Made by a program: the position numbers and the translations under genes. Below are positions 23,690 to 35,400 of a DNA stretch of 64,000 nucleotides, one piece after another. The DNA comes from Callorhinus ursinus (Eukaryota; Chordata; Mammalia; Carnivora; Otariidae). The stretch lies in the NCBI RefSeq assembly GCF_003265705.1, contig NW_020312904.1, positions 3,405,847 through 3,469,846 on the forward strand. The letters are read 5' to 3'. The notes under the pieces are model-generated. The model was not told where the DNA came from and searched no databases. It was given only the letters and a program-made list of their open reading frames with translations. Numbering within the stretch: the stretch's first letter is position 1; the number at the start of each line of letters is the position of its first letter.

Positions 23690-23995
23690 TGTGCATATGT
23701 GTGTGTGTGCATGCTTGTGACCGTGCATATACGTGTGTGTGTGCGCGCCACCCCGGTGACTATGTGTGGTGCACTTCCGAGTGCAAACATGCATGTATGT
23801 GAGTGCATGTGTGTGCTCGCATGTGTGCATCAGCATGCACAAAAGCCTGTATGCGTGAGCAAGCACACACGTGTGTGCACGTGTGTTTGCTTCTGTGTGT
23901 GCATCTGCATATATTCGTGTGGAGCACGTTCACGTCTGCATGTGTGAGCCCATTTGTGTGTGTTCATGTCCCTGCGTGTGCACGCATGTGAGTTT
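23690..23995. repeat. Interrupted (TG)n tract
   Basis: About 300 bases of alternating purine-pyrimidine sequence dominated by TG/CA, with TGCA, CGTG and CATG interruptions. A degenerate microsatellite of the kind that can adopt Z-DNA. The open frames rich in Cys, Val and His here are artefacts of it. Confidence 0.9.
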
Positions 23996-24397
23996 TCACG
24001 TCCTCTCTCGGGCAACGCTGTGGAGAGTCGAGGTAGTGGTGGAGGTGGAGGCAAATTCAGGCCTGGGGAGAACTGCTGGTTTGGGCCGGGTCCTGCCTTC
24101 CGCTCACCCATGGTCTGCTCAGATCAGAAGACCTTGGGTGCAAAGCCAAGGTCAGCAGGGCAGGAGGCTTCCCAGGACAAGGCTGCCAGCACCTTTGACC
24201 GTCTCTGTTGCTCATTTCCCAACTTCTCCCCCTTGAGGGCATCTTGCCTGTGTTTCTTGGTTTCTAGCCCATTCTGAGAGCCTGCTGCCATGCTGTCCTT
24301 GGGGGAGCTCCATCTTCCAGTTTCCCAGGTAAGTGTCCCCACCCCAGCGAGGGTGCCTGTTCCAGGCCAGCCTCTGAGGGGTGCCCTCCCCTGGTGA

Positions 24398-24412
24398 CCC
24401 CCCCCCCCCCCC
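24398..24412. repeat. C15 homopolymer
   Basis: Uninterrupted run of 15 C in an already C-rich stretch; copy number is uncertain in any assembly. Confidence 0.9.
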
Positions 24413-25130
24413 GTTTGGCCACCGAACTCACAGCTGGCGCCCTTCCCCCACCCCCCAGTTCTGGGGGGTTCCTTTTTAAGGCTCCCCCATAATGCGAACA
24501 GAACAGCCATGAGTCTCTCTATCATTTGCTTCCCCGGAAACAAAGCCAGAATTGTAAGCGCTCGTGGGAAAGGGCAACAGTTTGTGCGGCACAAAGAATT
24601 TATTTTTTCCTTCCCTGATCTGAGCCCTATCACCAGGCCCATGCCTGCTGGGAATTCGGAAGCTCCTTCTGGGAGAAGGCCGGGGCAGGTGGTGTGGGTG
24701 GCCAGTCGGCCGGCGCTGGTCACCGTCCCTTGCTGTCCCCACTCTGCCTCTGTCCTGTGATTGCCCCAATTCTCCCACAGGCGTGTCTGGGACACACTTG
24801 GCTTCTCCTTCCTCACTCCGGACACCGGCCTCTCCAGACCTCCTCCTCCAGGCTCCTCGCTGGGTCCTGGGCCCCCGCTCTGGCCTTCAACACTGGCCCC
24901 TGTTGCTCCAGCTGAATTTGGTCATCTTCTCCATCTTGGAGGAGATCCAGGTTCGTGCCCAGATTGCAAGAATTTGGGAATTCTCGCAGCTTTCTCTGGG
25001 AGGAGGTCACCCAGAGGAAGTGTCCACCCGTTGACTCTCCAGGTAGAGGTGGGAGATGAGAGGCTCCCGACCCCTCCTGTGCCCTTGGAATGTACACTCT
25101 GCCTGCTGTTCCCACAGTGGGAGCTGTTTT

Positions 25131-25350
25131 AAAAGACACAGCCTTGAGGGGCGCCTGGGTGGCTCAGTCAGTTAAGCGTCTGCCTTCGGCTCAGGTCATG
25201 ATCTCAGGGTCCTGGGATCGAGTCCCGTATGGGGCTCCCTGCTCAGTGGGAAGCCTGCTTCTCCCTCTCCCCCTGCTTGTGTGTGCGCTCCACTCTCTCC
25301 CCCTCTCTTTCTCTCTCTCTTTTTTTTAAGATTTTATTATTTATTTATTC

Positions 25351-25384
<34 letters not shown>

Positions 25385-25590
25385 AGCAGAGGGAGAAGCA
25401 GGCTCCCAAGGAGCGGGGAGCCTGATGCGGGACTCGATCCCAGGACCCTGGGATCATGACCGGAGCCAAAGGCAGACGCTGAACCATCTGAGCCACCCAG
25501 GCGCCCCTCCCCCTGTCTCTCTTTCTCTCTCTTTCTCTGACAAATAAATAAATAAAATCTTAAAAAAAAAAACAACAAAAAGACACAGCC
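25131..25590 (+). mobile_element. Can-SINE (outer), split by a second SINE
   Basis: A plus-strand SINE starts at about 25148 (GGGGCGCCTGGGTGGCTCAG) and is interrupted in its CT-rich part near 25320. Its tail resumes at about 25507 (CTCTGACAAATAAATAAATA, then AAATCTT plus poly-A). The whole is bounded by 13-base duplications AAAAGACACAGCC at 25131-25143 and 25578-25590. Confidence 0.95.
25320..25506 (-). mobile_element. Can-SINE (inner, nested)
   Basis: An inverted full-length SINE (minus-strand head GGGGCGCCTGGGTGGCTCAG ending near 25506, tail TTTTTTTAAGATTTTATTAT at 25321) lies inside the CT tract of the outer SINE. It must be the younger of the two. Its duplication is hidden in the CT repeats. 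Confidence 0.93.
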
Positions 25591-27324
25591 CCGAGAGAGT
25601 AAGGTCCTCAGGCTCACGCTACCTCCTAGCCACTCCACACCCTGGCCCCCACTCCCACAGCTAACACAGCCTGGGGCTGGCTTCCCCATAACAGTAGAAA
25701 ACCACAACCTCATACTGGCCCAGTCCTGAATGCTGTGGCCTCCTGCCGGGAAGGGGGCTCAGCATGGCATAAGAGCCCTGGCTTCTAGCCCTGGCCGGCC
25801 CTGACCTTGACCCGGCCTTTGGACTCTTGTGGCCATGTCACACGGACATTGAGTGGGGCCCTCAGCCCAGTGGCTCCAGGGAGGGCTGTTCCCGTAACAG
25901 TCTGTCCGCATCACCTCCCGACCCCGCTGCTCCCCTGACCCTGAGCGTCTCCAGTCCCCCCCAGCCAGGCCCTGGCCGGTAGCCAGCCCTTGGGCAAACA
26001 GCTCCACCACGAGGCCAGGTCAGTGGTGTGTGCCCCCAGGGCTGTGTGAGGCCCAGCTCCTTCTGACAAACCCCTGGACCTCCAGCCTCCCCAGGTGCCA
26101 GGACCCCACCGGCTGCGGTCAGAGAGACGGCTACTGCTCACAGCTCCAGCCAGTGCAGACCAGGCCCATGGAGAAAGTCAACTACAAGATGAAATCCCAG
26201 GTTGGGTCTGGTTGGACATCAACAGACCAAGGTTGAGCCCCTCTGAAGGGTGGGGAACACCGGGTCCCTCCCTGCGTGCAGCCTCACAGGTGATCTGGAC
26301 CCAGACGCCAGAGCTGAGGGTGTGCAAATCTCCTGTCCTGTGGGGGGGTTGGCTGTGGACCCCGAGGCCGCCCAGGAGTCTGGATCCTGCTGCCGGACGC
26401 GAGGCCTCAGGTGCCAGACACACACAGCCTAGATTCCAAAGCCCCCCCACCCCGACTCAGGGGCCTGGACTTACCTTCCCGGCCTGCCTGGGGCTGGGCA
26501 TGGATGTGAAAGCAGGATCCAGAAGCCAGACGAAGATGCTTCTGGCACGGGCCCTCTCCTGGCCACCCTGGCCACTGGGGCCACTCACACTACCTTCTGA
26601 ATTTGGGACCTGGCCCCGGCCCTGGCCCCCAAAACCACACTCATGCTGGACAACTCCTTCTAGAAGCATCAATGTCCCCAAACCACGTACCCCCACTTCT
26701 CCTCATCTGCTTTTCCCTGAACGTAGGGATTTCCTTGCAATGCTCCCTGGTGTCACTCAGCACCACAGTCCCTGAAATGGGCCTGCAGGGCCACAGGGAG
26801 AGCTCAGGGGATGTCTCGTGACGACAGGTGTGGCTCTGGATTACTCTTCCCCATTTGACCCACCACGACTTCTGTGCCCTGCAGGTAGCAACCCCGTCTT
26901 CTCAGCTGCTCATGGACCCTCGACGCACCTCCTCCCCTCCCTGCCTAGAGTTCCTTCCCTCCCTCCATGATCTACACTGACTGCAAAGCTCTCTCTCTGA
27001 AGCCGAGCTCCCCAGGGGCTTGCCTGCCCTGGCGGGCTCTATGCCGCTGCCATCACCCCAAGATGTAGTGTCTTCCAGATAAAGCTGTACACTCCTGGTT
27101 CAGGCCAGACAGAGACACCCGCTTGCTCTGGGGGTGGGGGTGGACTATGGAGGCCCACATCCAAAGGCGGGGTACGCGGGCAGGAAGTGCTGGCTTTGAG
27201 TCCATGACCCGGTGCTCTTCCTGATCAGCGCTGACCTCAGGAACTGCTTCTTCCCGGGCTTCAGCTTCCTCCCCTGTGAAATGGGGAGCCATCTCCCCAC
27301 ACAGGGGCATCGGGTGTCGAGAGG

Positions 27325-27425
27325 AGAATGCAGGCTGGGGCCACAGATGCTTCCAACCCCAGCTCTGTCACTCACCGCCGTGTGACCTTGGGTTGATCTT
27401 GCCTAGCCTCTGTCTCCTGGCCCTG
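27325..27425 (+). repeat. MIR fragment
   Basis: CCCCAGCTCTGTCACTCACC, then GTGTGACCTTGGGTTGATCT and CTAGCCTCTGTCTCCTGG. These correspond to the MIR CTCTGCCACTTACTAGCTGTGTGACCTTGGGCAAG region. Confidence 0.7.
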
Positions 27426-29024
27426 AAAACACCCAGAGGCTGAGACTAAGCGGGGTGATTCGGGGCAGTAGCGCCCAGCCCACTGGGTCAAGTAGCTGGC
27501 ACAAGGTGGGTCCCGGGGGACGCGGGGGAGGGCGACTGGTCAGGAGCCAACAGGCATGCTTCTGGCCCTTGTCTGACCGGCTGCCCTGGGAAGGTCATCG
27601 GCCCCCTGAGCTGACTGCCCCTCGGAGGCCCTACTGCGGGGCCAGGTCCCGCGTCTGTCCCCAGGCCTGGGTCCCGGCCTAGCGGCCCAGCTGTGCCTGG
27701 GAAGCTGGCTGCTGCCGAACACGGTGCTTCTGCGTGGGCTGGCCAGGAGCCCCGGATCTCCCTTGCCCCATGAGGTGGAGGGGCAGCTCCCACTCACTCT
27801 GGGGCTGCCACCGAGTAAACGGCAGGGGGCTGGGAGGCTCGCTGCCGCAGGCTCACAGCCTTCCGGGCCCGTGGTCAGAGAGACAGGACAGCACGGAGAG
27901 CCACAGGTGGGCATGGGTGGACCCTCTGCTGCTGGGTGCCCAGCCTCCCAACCCCCGCTTTGGGCCTGCCCCACGCCTGTTCTCGGGGAACTGCCCAGAG
28001 ACAGCCGTGCCACAGCTGGAAGTTAAGTGCTTGGGAGTGGGGGCAGGGCATGGTGGCCACTGGCCCGGCCGTGAGGGGCGGCCTACATGGGGACGAGCTG
28101 GAGGGGTGGGCCAGCTGGCCGGGGCTCTCCTGGCAGGGGATGCGGGCCAAAGGCAGGGAGCCTCAAAGGGTCTGCTGTGGCCAGGGGGCACAAGATGGAA
28201 TGGTGACACAGGCAGGGGACCTGACACAGGGCATCGGTGACTGGGCAGCCAGGCTCCCCCTCCCCATGGGGGATGTGGGAGGGGGTGACCCAGCTTTCTC
28301 CTTGGCAAGTCTCCTGCAGCCCTAGCCAGGGGAGAGGCTAGAGCCCAGGGGATCGGGGGAGGGCTGCTGGGGCACTCGAGGTAGGGGGGGTGCTCTTCCA
28401 GGGGCCTGTGGGCCGGGGAGGGGGAGGGCAGGGGGAGGGGAGGGGGCAGCACCGGGGGCCGCCTGGCTGTGTCACTCACCGGGGTCTTCCAGGGTCAGAC
28501 CAGCGCTGGTCCCTGCACGGGCATCCAGCCTGAAGGAGCTGTGTGTCATATTCTCGGGGTTGGCCTCCAGTTTGGGGCAGAGTAGGGTCGGGGAGTGGGA
28601 TGGAGGTGTGGCCTTCTCCGCCTTGTCAGTGGGAGCCGGCCTGAAAGGGCTGGCACAGGGAAGAAAGCAGGCAGCAGAAAGGGGGGAGGCAGAGTCCTGA
28701 AGACACCCTTTGATCCAGCCATACTTGATGCCGGTCCAGCTCCTGGAGTTTTGGTTGTCAAAGGCTATAAAACCCCCTGGGCCTAAGCTGGTTTGGCTTC
28801 AGTTTCTGTCACCTGCAACAACAGCTTCCTGATTAATTCTGAGACTGACTCTAGGAATGACCTGCCTTATTGGGTATGAGTGGTCCCCAGTGCCCACAGA
28901 GGGTCCCTCACTCTTCCACCACATCAGCAAACCACATAGCGACCCCCCAGAGGCCCCCACAACAAACACGTATAATCACAGAGTGTGAGGGCGGGGCTCC
29001 TCATTCCTTTTCCTACTCTGTAGC

Positions 29025-29150
29025 TAGCAGACTCCTACTCATCCTACAAAACCCAACTCAGGACTTACCTGTCCCAGGAAGCAATCTGTGAACTCTCCTC
29101 CATCCCACCCCTGCTGTTTCTTTTGTGCCTCCAAAACCCCAGGCAGCCCC
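29025..29150 (+). repeat. L2 fragment
   Basis: TCATCCTACAAAACCCAACT, then TCCCAGGAAGCAATCTGTGA and TTTCTTTTGTGCCTCCAAAA. This resembles the L2 3' region (CAAAACCCAGCTCA ... CCAGGAAGCCTTCCCTGA). Confidence 0.55.
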
Positions 29151-30828
29151 CTGCCAACCCTACTGTGTAGCTGTTGCCCGTTCCAGCTCTGTCTCCCAGC
29201 TGAAGGACCTTTGGAAGGCAGCACCCCCCCAAGGCAATCCCTCAAGTGATAAACATCCTGTTCTGGAGAGTCTGCATTCGAGGCTGCCCTGGGCCATGAA
29301 CCGACGCCCTCCACTCCCAGCCGTCTGTGGAGCCCAGGACCAGGACTTAGGAATGTCTGGGTGCAAGTGTGGGGCCGAGAGGAAAGATTGCTTCCAGGAA
29401 GGCTCCCTGGAGGTGGAGCGGCTGGCCCCTGGCCTCCAGGGCAGCTGGTGGAGGCAAAGCCAGGCCTGCTCGTGTTTGTGCAAGTGTGCCTGGAACCCCA
29501 GGCAGGATGTGCGTCTGCCAGGCTGTGGGACCTTGGGCAGATTTCTTCTCATTAAGATGGGGGAGGGGAGAACACCCACCAAAGGGTCAGAAGACATCGG
29601 CGCTGTCAGGCGTGTGTTACCAGAAGCTGGGGGTGGCGGCTGTGATGGAAGCCTCGGGTGACGGTGACGGGGAAAGGGGGCAGCAGGAGGGGTGTCCTAA
29701 GCAGAGGGCCCGCCGTGAACAGAGGCCGGGTGCCATGTGCTCTGGGGTGGCGGACACCTCCTGTGGCTGGAGGGAGAGGCTCCCCCCTGCTGCAAGTGAG
29801 CTCCCAGGAGCTAGAGATCAAGCCGAGGCTGCAAACCAGGTGGGTGAGGACTAGGTGACGTCTGGCCCCTCCAGGCCCCACAGTTGCTCCCTCTGGGAGG
29901 CGGGCCCTGCGCCGGGCAGGACGGGAGTCTGGATTTCGCCTCCTCAGGACCGCCTTGCCCAGGCCCAGTAGGGGCGCCAAGCAGTGACCGAGCTGGTGAC
30001 AACAATCGGTGTTTACTGCTCACTGCCTCCATGCTGGGCTCAAGGTATACGGAGGGGAGAGGGAGACCCCTGTCCCCAGGAGACACTGCTCTATGACCCT
30101 GGACGTGATGCTGACCCCTCTGGGTGTCAGTGTCCCCGCCCCAGGCATGGGGATGGGCAATCTGATTCAACCCCCATGGTGGGATCAGACGAGACCCAGG
30201 CCTCTGGCCATCTGGCAAGTGGTGGATGACGGGGACTTTTGTCCTGGACCCTCCCCTGCCATCTCAGGTGCTGCTGACTGTGACCTCGGGCCACACAAGC
30301 CACCGGCGTGGGAGGCATGGCCAGCCTCACCCACCCAGGGTTAGCTTCTGGCCTACAGAGGGGAAAACTGAGGCCCAGAGAGACACAGGTAATGTGGCCC
30401 AATGCCACGAGGTGGGGGTGGGGTGAGTCCCAACAGACATGGGGTTGGACGTCAGCCCAGAAGTCAGACCCCCCCCCCACCCCGCACAGCACATGGGAGG
30501 GGCAGTGGGTGGCGGTCCTTCCGGTGGCTGGAAGGTGGGCTGTCCCATGTCCCCCTCCTCCCCCCTCCCCTCCCCTGCCTGCCACGGGGGCACTGGACCC
30601 ACCCAGGGGGTGTGGTGAGGGAAGAAGGGGCCTGCCTCCCGCGGGGGTGGCCTGGCTGATACTGAATCCGCCCCACGTCCACCCCCCTCCCCCGCTGGTG
30701 ATCCCACAGCCTAGTGGGCCCTGGGACCACGGGGGAACATGGCCTCCCCGAGGCCGCGCGCAGCCCTCCGCCAGCAGAGGCTGAGCGCCGCCCTCCCCAG
30801 CCCACGCTGCCTTCTTACCGGGTGCCGG

Positions 30829-30842
30829 GTGCCACCTGGTGG
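30829..30842 (-). promoter_or_regulatory. CTCF-type binding motif
   Basis: On the minus strand this reads CCACCAGGTGGCAC, matching the CTCF core CCASYAGRKGGCRS at every position. The upstream GTGA (30846-30843) and downstream CC also fit the longer matrix. The site lies between the let-7 host gene and PPARA. Whether it is occupied cannot be told from sequence. Confidence 0.6.
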
Positions 30843-31411
30843 TCACCCCAGACCTTACAGCGGAGGTTGGACCAGAGTGGTCCCGGGACCCTAAAGCTCA
30901 GGTCCTCCTCGTCGTGTAAATGGGGAAACTGAGGTTCACAGAGCGGTCAGGGAGAGACAGAGGCCAGGCCTCCTGAGGTCATCAGTGTCTGCTTTCTTTC
31001 TGGGTGAGCTCAGGACCCCTGGCTGGGGGGCTGCTGGGTCAAAGCGGCTTAAGGCACATGGGGACCCCGGCCCCACCCTGCAGGGATTCAAGTCACAGCT
31101 GGGCTTGTGCAGACCCCTGCCGGTGGGCCTGGTCTGCGTGCTCCGGCCAAGCCCAGGCCCTGCCCCACTGTCGCCAGCAGCGTCTCAGAGCCCGCTGAGT
31201 GACCATGAGTGAATGGGAGCAGGTCTGGGCGGTGCACCAAGACCAGCCTCCGCCCAGTCCCGAGGCCCACCTTGCATGGCTGCCCACCTTGGACCTCACA
31301 GTCTGCCTCAGCAAGAGAGAAGTGGCGGCTTTGCCTCTGCCGGGATCAAGGCCTTGCCTAAGATCAGAAGCACCAGGAACTGTGTCTCTGTTCCCGTCCT
31401 TGGGTGGCGGC

Positions 31412-31432
31412 GGGGGGGGGGGGGGGGGGGGG
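31412..31432. repeat. G21 homopolymer
   Basis: Uninterrupted run of 21 G, the longest homopolymer of G in the window; capable of quadruplex formation and prone to sequencing error. Confidence 0.9.
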
Positions 31433-33979
31433 TGTGTCCCGGCCCTGGGCCTGCCTCAGGGCCCCTCAGAACACTATGGTTCTCCGTCTGGCTCTAAGCC
31501 CCATCCTAGCCCCCGCCGGGCCTGGGTTCTTGGGGACCCTGCTGCCGTTCGCAAGCCGGGCCTGATTCCCGTGGGAGCAGGGTGTGAGGCGTGCTTCCCG
31601 ACCCTGAGGGCCTAGGACCAGTGGGTGAGGAAGTCTGAGGTGTCTCTTGGATGCCCCTCAGGCAGGACGGATAGGGAGCGAGGTGCACAGTACTGATGTC
31701 TGGCTTCCTGCAGGGCAGGCCCAGGTGGCCCCCAAGGTCAGTCCTCGGAGTTCCTCACATGTGTCCTAAACCTCAGCTGCTGCGGACCTGTCCCCAGCCT
31801 GACTCCTGTGTCTCAGTGACTGTCCAGCTGTCCACTGGAGAGGCCTGGGCCACCCAGTCAGCCCCCAATCCATCCCATGGTCAGTGTCACCTCCCAATGA
31901 TTTGCAAACCCACACAGTTCAAGGTGCTCCTTGGTCACCACAATGGTCCAGGCATATCTGTGTTGGTCTGAGCCTGGTGGCCGCCAGTTCTTGGGGCCCT
32001 TCCCCCTCTTGGTGGCCAGAGGAAATGCAGAGTTGCCAGGCCAGGCTGGGCTAGAGCTCCCTGGCTGACTCCTGCTCTGGGGGGCGGCCACTGGCGTGAC
32101 TTGACCAGCTTGGCGGGTGTGGTCAGGCCTATCTGAGAAACTGTGGGTTAAACCAAGTCTAAGAGGTCTGTGTCCTCCACGCAGGCCTTTGTCAGAGCCT
32201 TCAGAAGGCTCACCAGTTCCAAGAGAGGACACTCTAGGCAGCTGCTCTGGATGTATTTGTCCAGGGAGCCCTCTGAGTCCAAGAGCATCTCAAGGCCTTT
32301 TTAGGGGACAGTACCCAGGGTCCCCAGGTGCTGCTTCCTGCCACCCACTTGCCCGACTGCCTCTCCCACCCGTTTCCCTCCCAATGCTGGGCTCCACGCC
32401 AGCGGACCATGTGCTCACTCTAATTCATTTCTTCAGTCACTGGGTGTTTCTTGAGCACCAACAGTGTGCCAGGCGCTGGGCTAGGTGCCGGGGGTACTGC
32501 AGGAAGAAGATACCACAGGAGCCCCAGCCTCGTGGGGGTGGGGGCCAGGAGGCCATAGACCATGGGGGTGGGGAGCGCTGAGAAGGTGGACCAGCCCGGC
32601 GGCCGGGAGCCAGCTGGGACATCATCTGGGCCTGGTTGTCCTCCCAGGAACCCAAAGAGCTTCACAGAACACCAACACTGGACGGGGCCGCTCTTGGACC
32701 CTGACGGGTCAGGACAAAAGTGAGATCCCCAGAAGTCACAGAACGTGGGTGACGGCGTGAACCCCCTTCAGGCCACAGAATGGCCCTGTCCCCTGCTGGC
32801 CCGTCTCAGCCCCCCAGCTGTCCAGGACCCGACATGGGCAAGCTGGCTGCTCCCACCCGCTCTGCTCCGAGAGAGAGAGAGAGGCTGAGCACGGCACCTT
32901 CGCCCAGTTGCCATGGGGACTCCCCAGGCTCCCCCCCGCCCCCCGCCCAGGCTCCCGGTCCACTCTGGCCCTTCAGACCCTGCCCGCTCCGGGAAGCAAC
33001 AACATCAAGGAGATTCATCTCTGCTTGGGACACTGGGTGGGCATGAGGCTTCTGCCAGGGGGCCACGGGCATGACAGCAAGACGCAGGCCTGCCTCACCC
33101 CCGAGAACGCATCCTCTTCAGCCACCGAAGCCCCAGCTTTCCCTTCAGGCTCCTCTTGCCGGGGGCCACCCCCACCTCCAGGCCTCCAAACAAGCCAGTG
33201 TCCCCAACCTCTCGCGCCGGGGGGACCTCGCCCTTCCTGCAGGGAGCCTGGGCTCAGGCAGCAGGCAGTGCCTGGGGACAGCTGTGGCCTGAGTCCCCGC
33301 AGCACCCTCGGATCCCCGCATGTGGAGGGTGCCCGCGCCCCTCGCAGGTCTGCTCTGGGTGTGGCTGTGCCAGTGGGGGGGGGCAGTGATGCCGAGGCTT
33401 CAGTGTCGGTGGACAGGACGCCACCAGCTGTGTCACCTGGGTCTCGGCGCCCTCTGTGAGTGGGGCCACGGCAGGGGTGACAGGTGCCCCCAGGGCACGG
33501 AGGGCCTGGAGGGGGCTACGGGGTACACGCTGCCTCCGCACGCACCGGAGGGGCAGAGGCGGCCCCCTCCCCTGGGTTGACCTTGAACCTGAGGCATCTA
33601 GCCCAAGAGCGGCGGGACCCCTTCCACAACCTCCGGGCCCACGGCCGCCACTGCCTCGTGCTGCCACACGGTGTCGCTGTCGGCAAACGCAGGGCCGGCG
33701 GGGCCGACCGAGGCTCTGGCTGCCGGGGGCCGGGGAGGGGGGCACTGCCGGGGCGACAGCGACGGCGGGCGGGACAGAAGGGGCGCCCACCCTCTGGGCG
33801 GGGCAGCGCAGAGGCCACACTGGCAGGCGGACCCGCCAGCGCCGTGGGCCGGGGCACGTGCCCTTCCTGGGTCCTTCCTTCGTAAAACAGATCACAGAAC
33901 GCCCTGCTTGACTGGGGGGTACGAAGGGCATACACCCCAGGACGGGCTCATTATCGCGGAGGCCGTGCGTTGAATGCCG

Positions 33980-34560
33980 TGCACGACTGGAGGATTCACT
34001 ATACAGTGTGTGTGCATACAACGTTTTCAGAAGTTCATGGTTGGCCATTTGGCTTTTACAAAAGACCTACGTTAGTACCTGTTTTTGCTAACTGAAAACA
34101 AATCCAAACAGGACTTCTGTTTTTATGGGAAAGTAGGAGGGGAAAGGGAAAACCGCATTCGGCGGAGCCGGTGCAGACGCAGTGCGCGCCCCGAGCAGCG
34201 GGACGGCGAGCGGCCCCGCCCAGCCCCTTCCCCGGGACCCCTCAGCATCCAGCCGCCACAGCTCTGAGCCGTGTCTGCGAGCATCTGTGCTTTATCTCAA
34301 GTTATTTTGTGCAGCCGTTAGCAGGACGTGTCCTAAGAGTATCAGAAATGCCTAAGAGAAGTGATTTATTAGGTCTGGGAACACTGAGACATTTTTTTTC
34401 CCATATAAATTAATGGTAACTGCTTCTTTGCTTTATGCCATTTCGGTTTAGGGAAGTTTTCCTAGGGAACGTTGTACTTTTGGATAGTGGGGAAAATCTG
34501 TATTCATTTTTCCTTCGGATTTTAAAGGAAACTGAAATGAAACCTCTTTGTGGGCTCCCA
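33980..34560. other. AT-rich unique island, candidate regulatory element
   Basis: This segment contrasts strongly with the GC-rich surroundings. It has no recognisable repeat, SINE tail or coding frame. A short CpG-dense patch (34150-34235) sits inside it, and it contains an ISRE at 34528-34543 plus a CATATAAATTAATGG block near 34403. Such islands of unique AT-rich DNA are often conserved elements, but I cannot measure conservation. Confidence 0.35.
34528..34543 (+). promoter_or_regulatory. ISRE / IRF-type element
   Basis: GAAACTGAAATGAAAC contains three GAAA units in the 6-base spacing that IRF proteins and ISGF3 recognise (GAAANNGAAANNGAAA). It is an essentially perfect consensus match in unique DNA. 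Confidence 0.55.
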
Positions 34561-35299
34561 GCAGTATGTGCCCGCCAGGGAGATGGACAGGCCAGCCCTG
34601 CCCCATGACCCCGAGAGAGAGGCTCCTGAGATGCTGCGCCTCTGCCACCTCACGTTGTCCCGGCCTTGGGGTACCGCCCTGTCCCTCAGGGCCATGTGGC
34701 CCTGGCTCCACTCTCAGCACAGTCAGGGGAGCTCACCTGCTGGCCCGCCCCAGGCCAGAGCCCCGCCGGGAGCCCGGATCAGGCGGATCAGGCAGTAGGT
34801 GGCGCCAGACGCCCAGCCGCAATCGGGGACTCGGGTCCTCCCGCCCGGCCCCACCCTTCTCGCGTGCCACACACCCCCCGCCGCCCCGGCCCGTGCGCCC
34901 CCTCCAGCCGCAGCTGAGCTCTCTGAACTGCTGTCTCCTGACATCAGTAGGTGGGATGGGGAAACCGAGGCTTGAGGAGAAGAGCTACCATCCCGGGCCT
35001 GTGTCCCCAAAGGTGGGGCCCTTTCCGCCGCCTGGCGGGGCATTCCAGCCCTGGGCGAGGGGACAGAATGAACTAGCTGCTCTGACCAGGCTGAGGACAC
35101 CACATGGCGTGTTTCAGGACCGAACTGCTTCCATATACCGCTGATGGCCACGCGATGGGGAACCACCCTGCCCCAAGCCTCCCCCTCTCCCTGAGACGCT
35201 CAGGCTCACATTCTGGTGGGTTCTGACGCCCTCGTCTCTAGGGATAGCCAGGTGGGCAGAGCAGGGACTGGAAGTTGGTTGGCTGGAATGTGAGGAGGG

Positions 35300-35400
35300 A
35301 CCCTGGGTAAATCACCTCCTCCAGGAAGCTGTCCCTGACTACAGGGCTGGGTCCAGGGCTCCTTGGGGCTCTCCCAGCCCCCTAGCCGCCCCCATCCACA
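35300..35400 (+). repeat. L2 fragment
   Basis: ATCACCTCCTCCAGGAAGCT then GTCCCTGACTACAGGGCTGG fits the L2 'CTCCAGGAAGCCTTCCCTGACTCCC' block. Confidence 0.6.

Noticed and set aside
23669..23991. Cys/His-rich open frames in the TG tract
   Set aside because: They are translations of a microsatellite, not zinc-finger or defensin-like genes.
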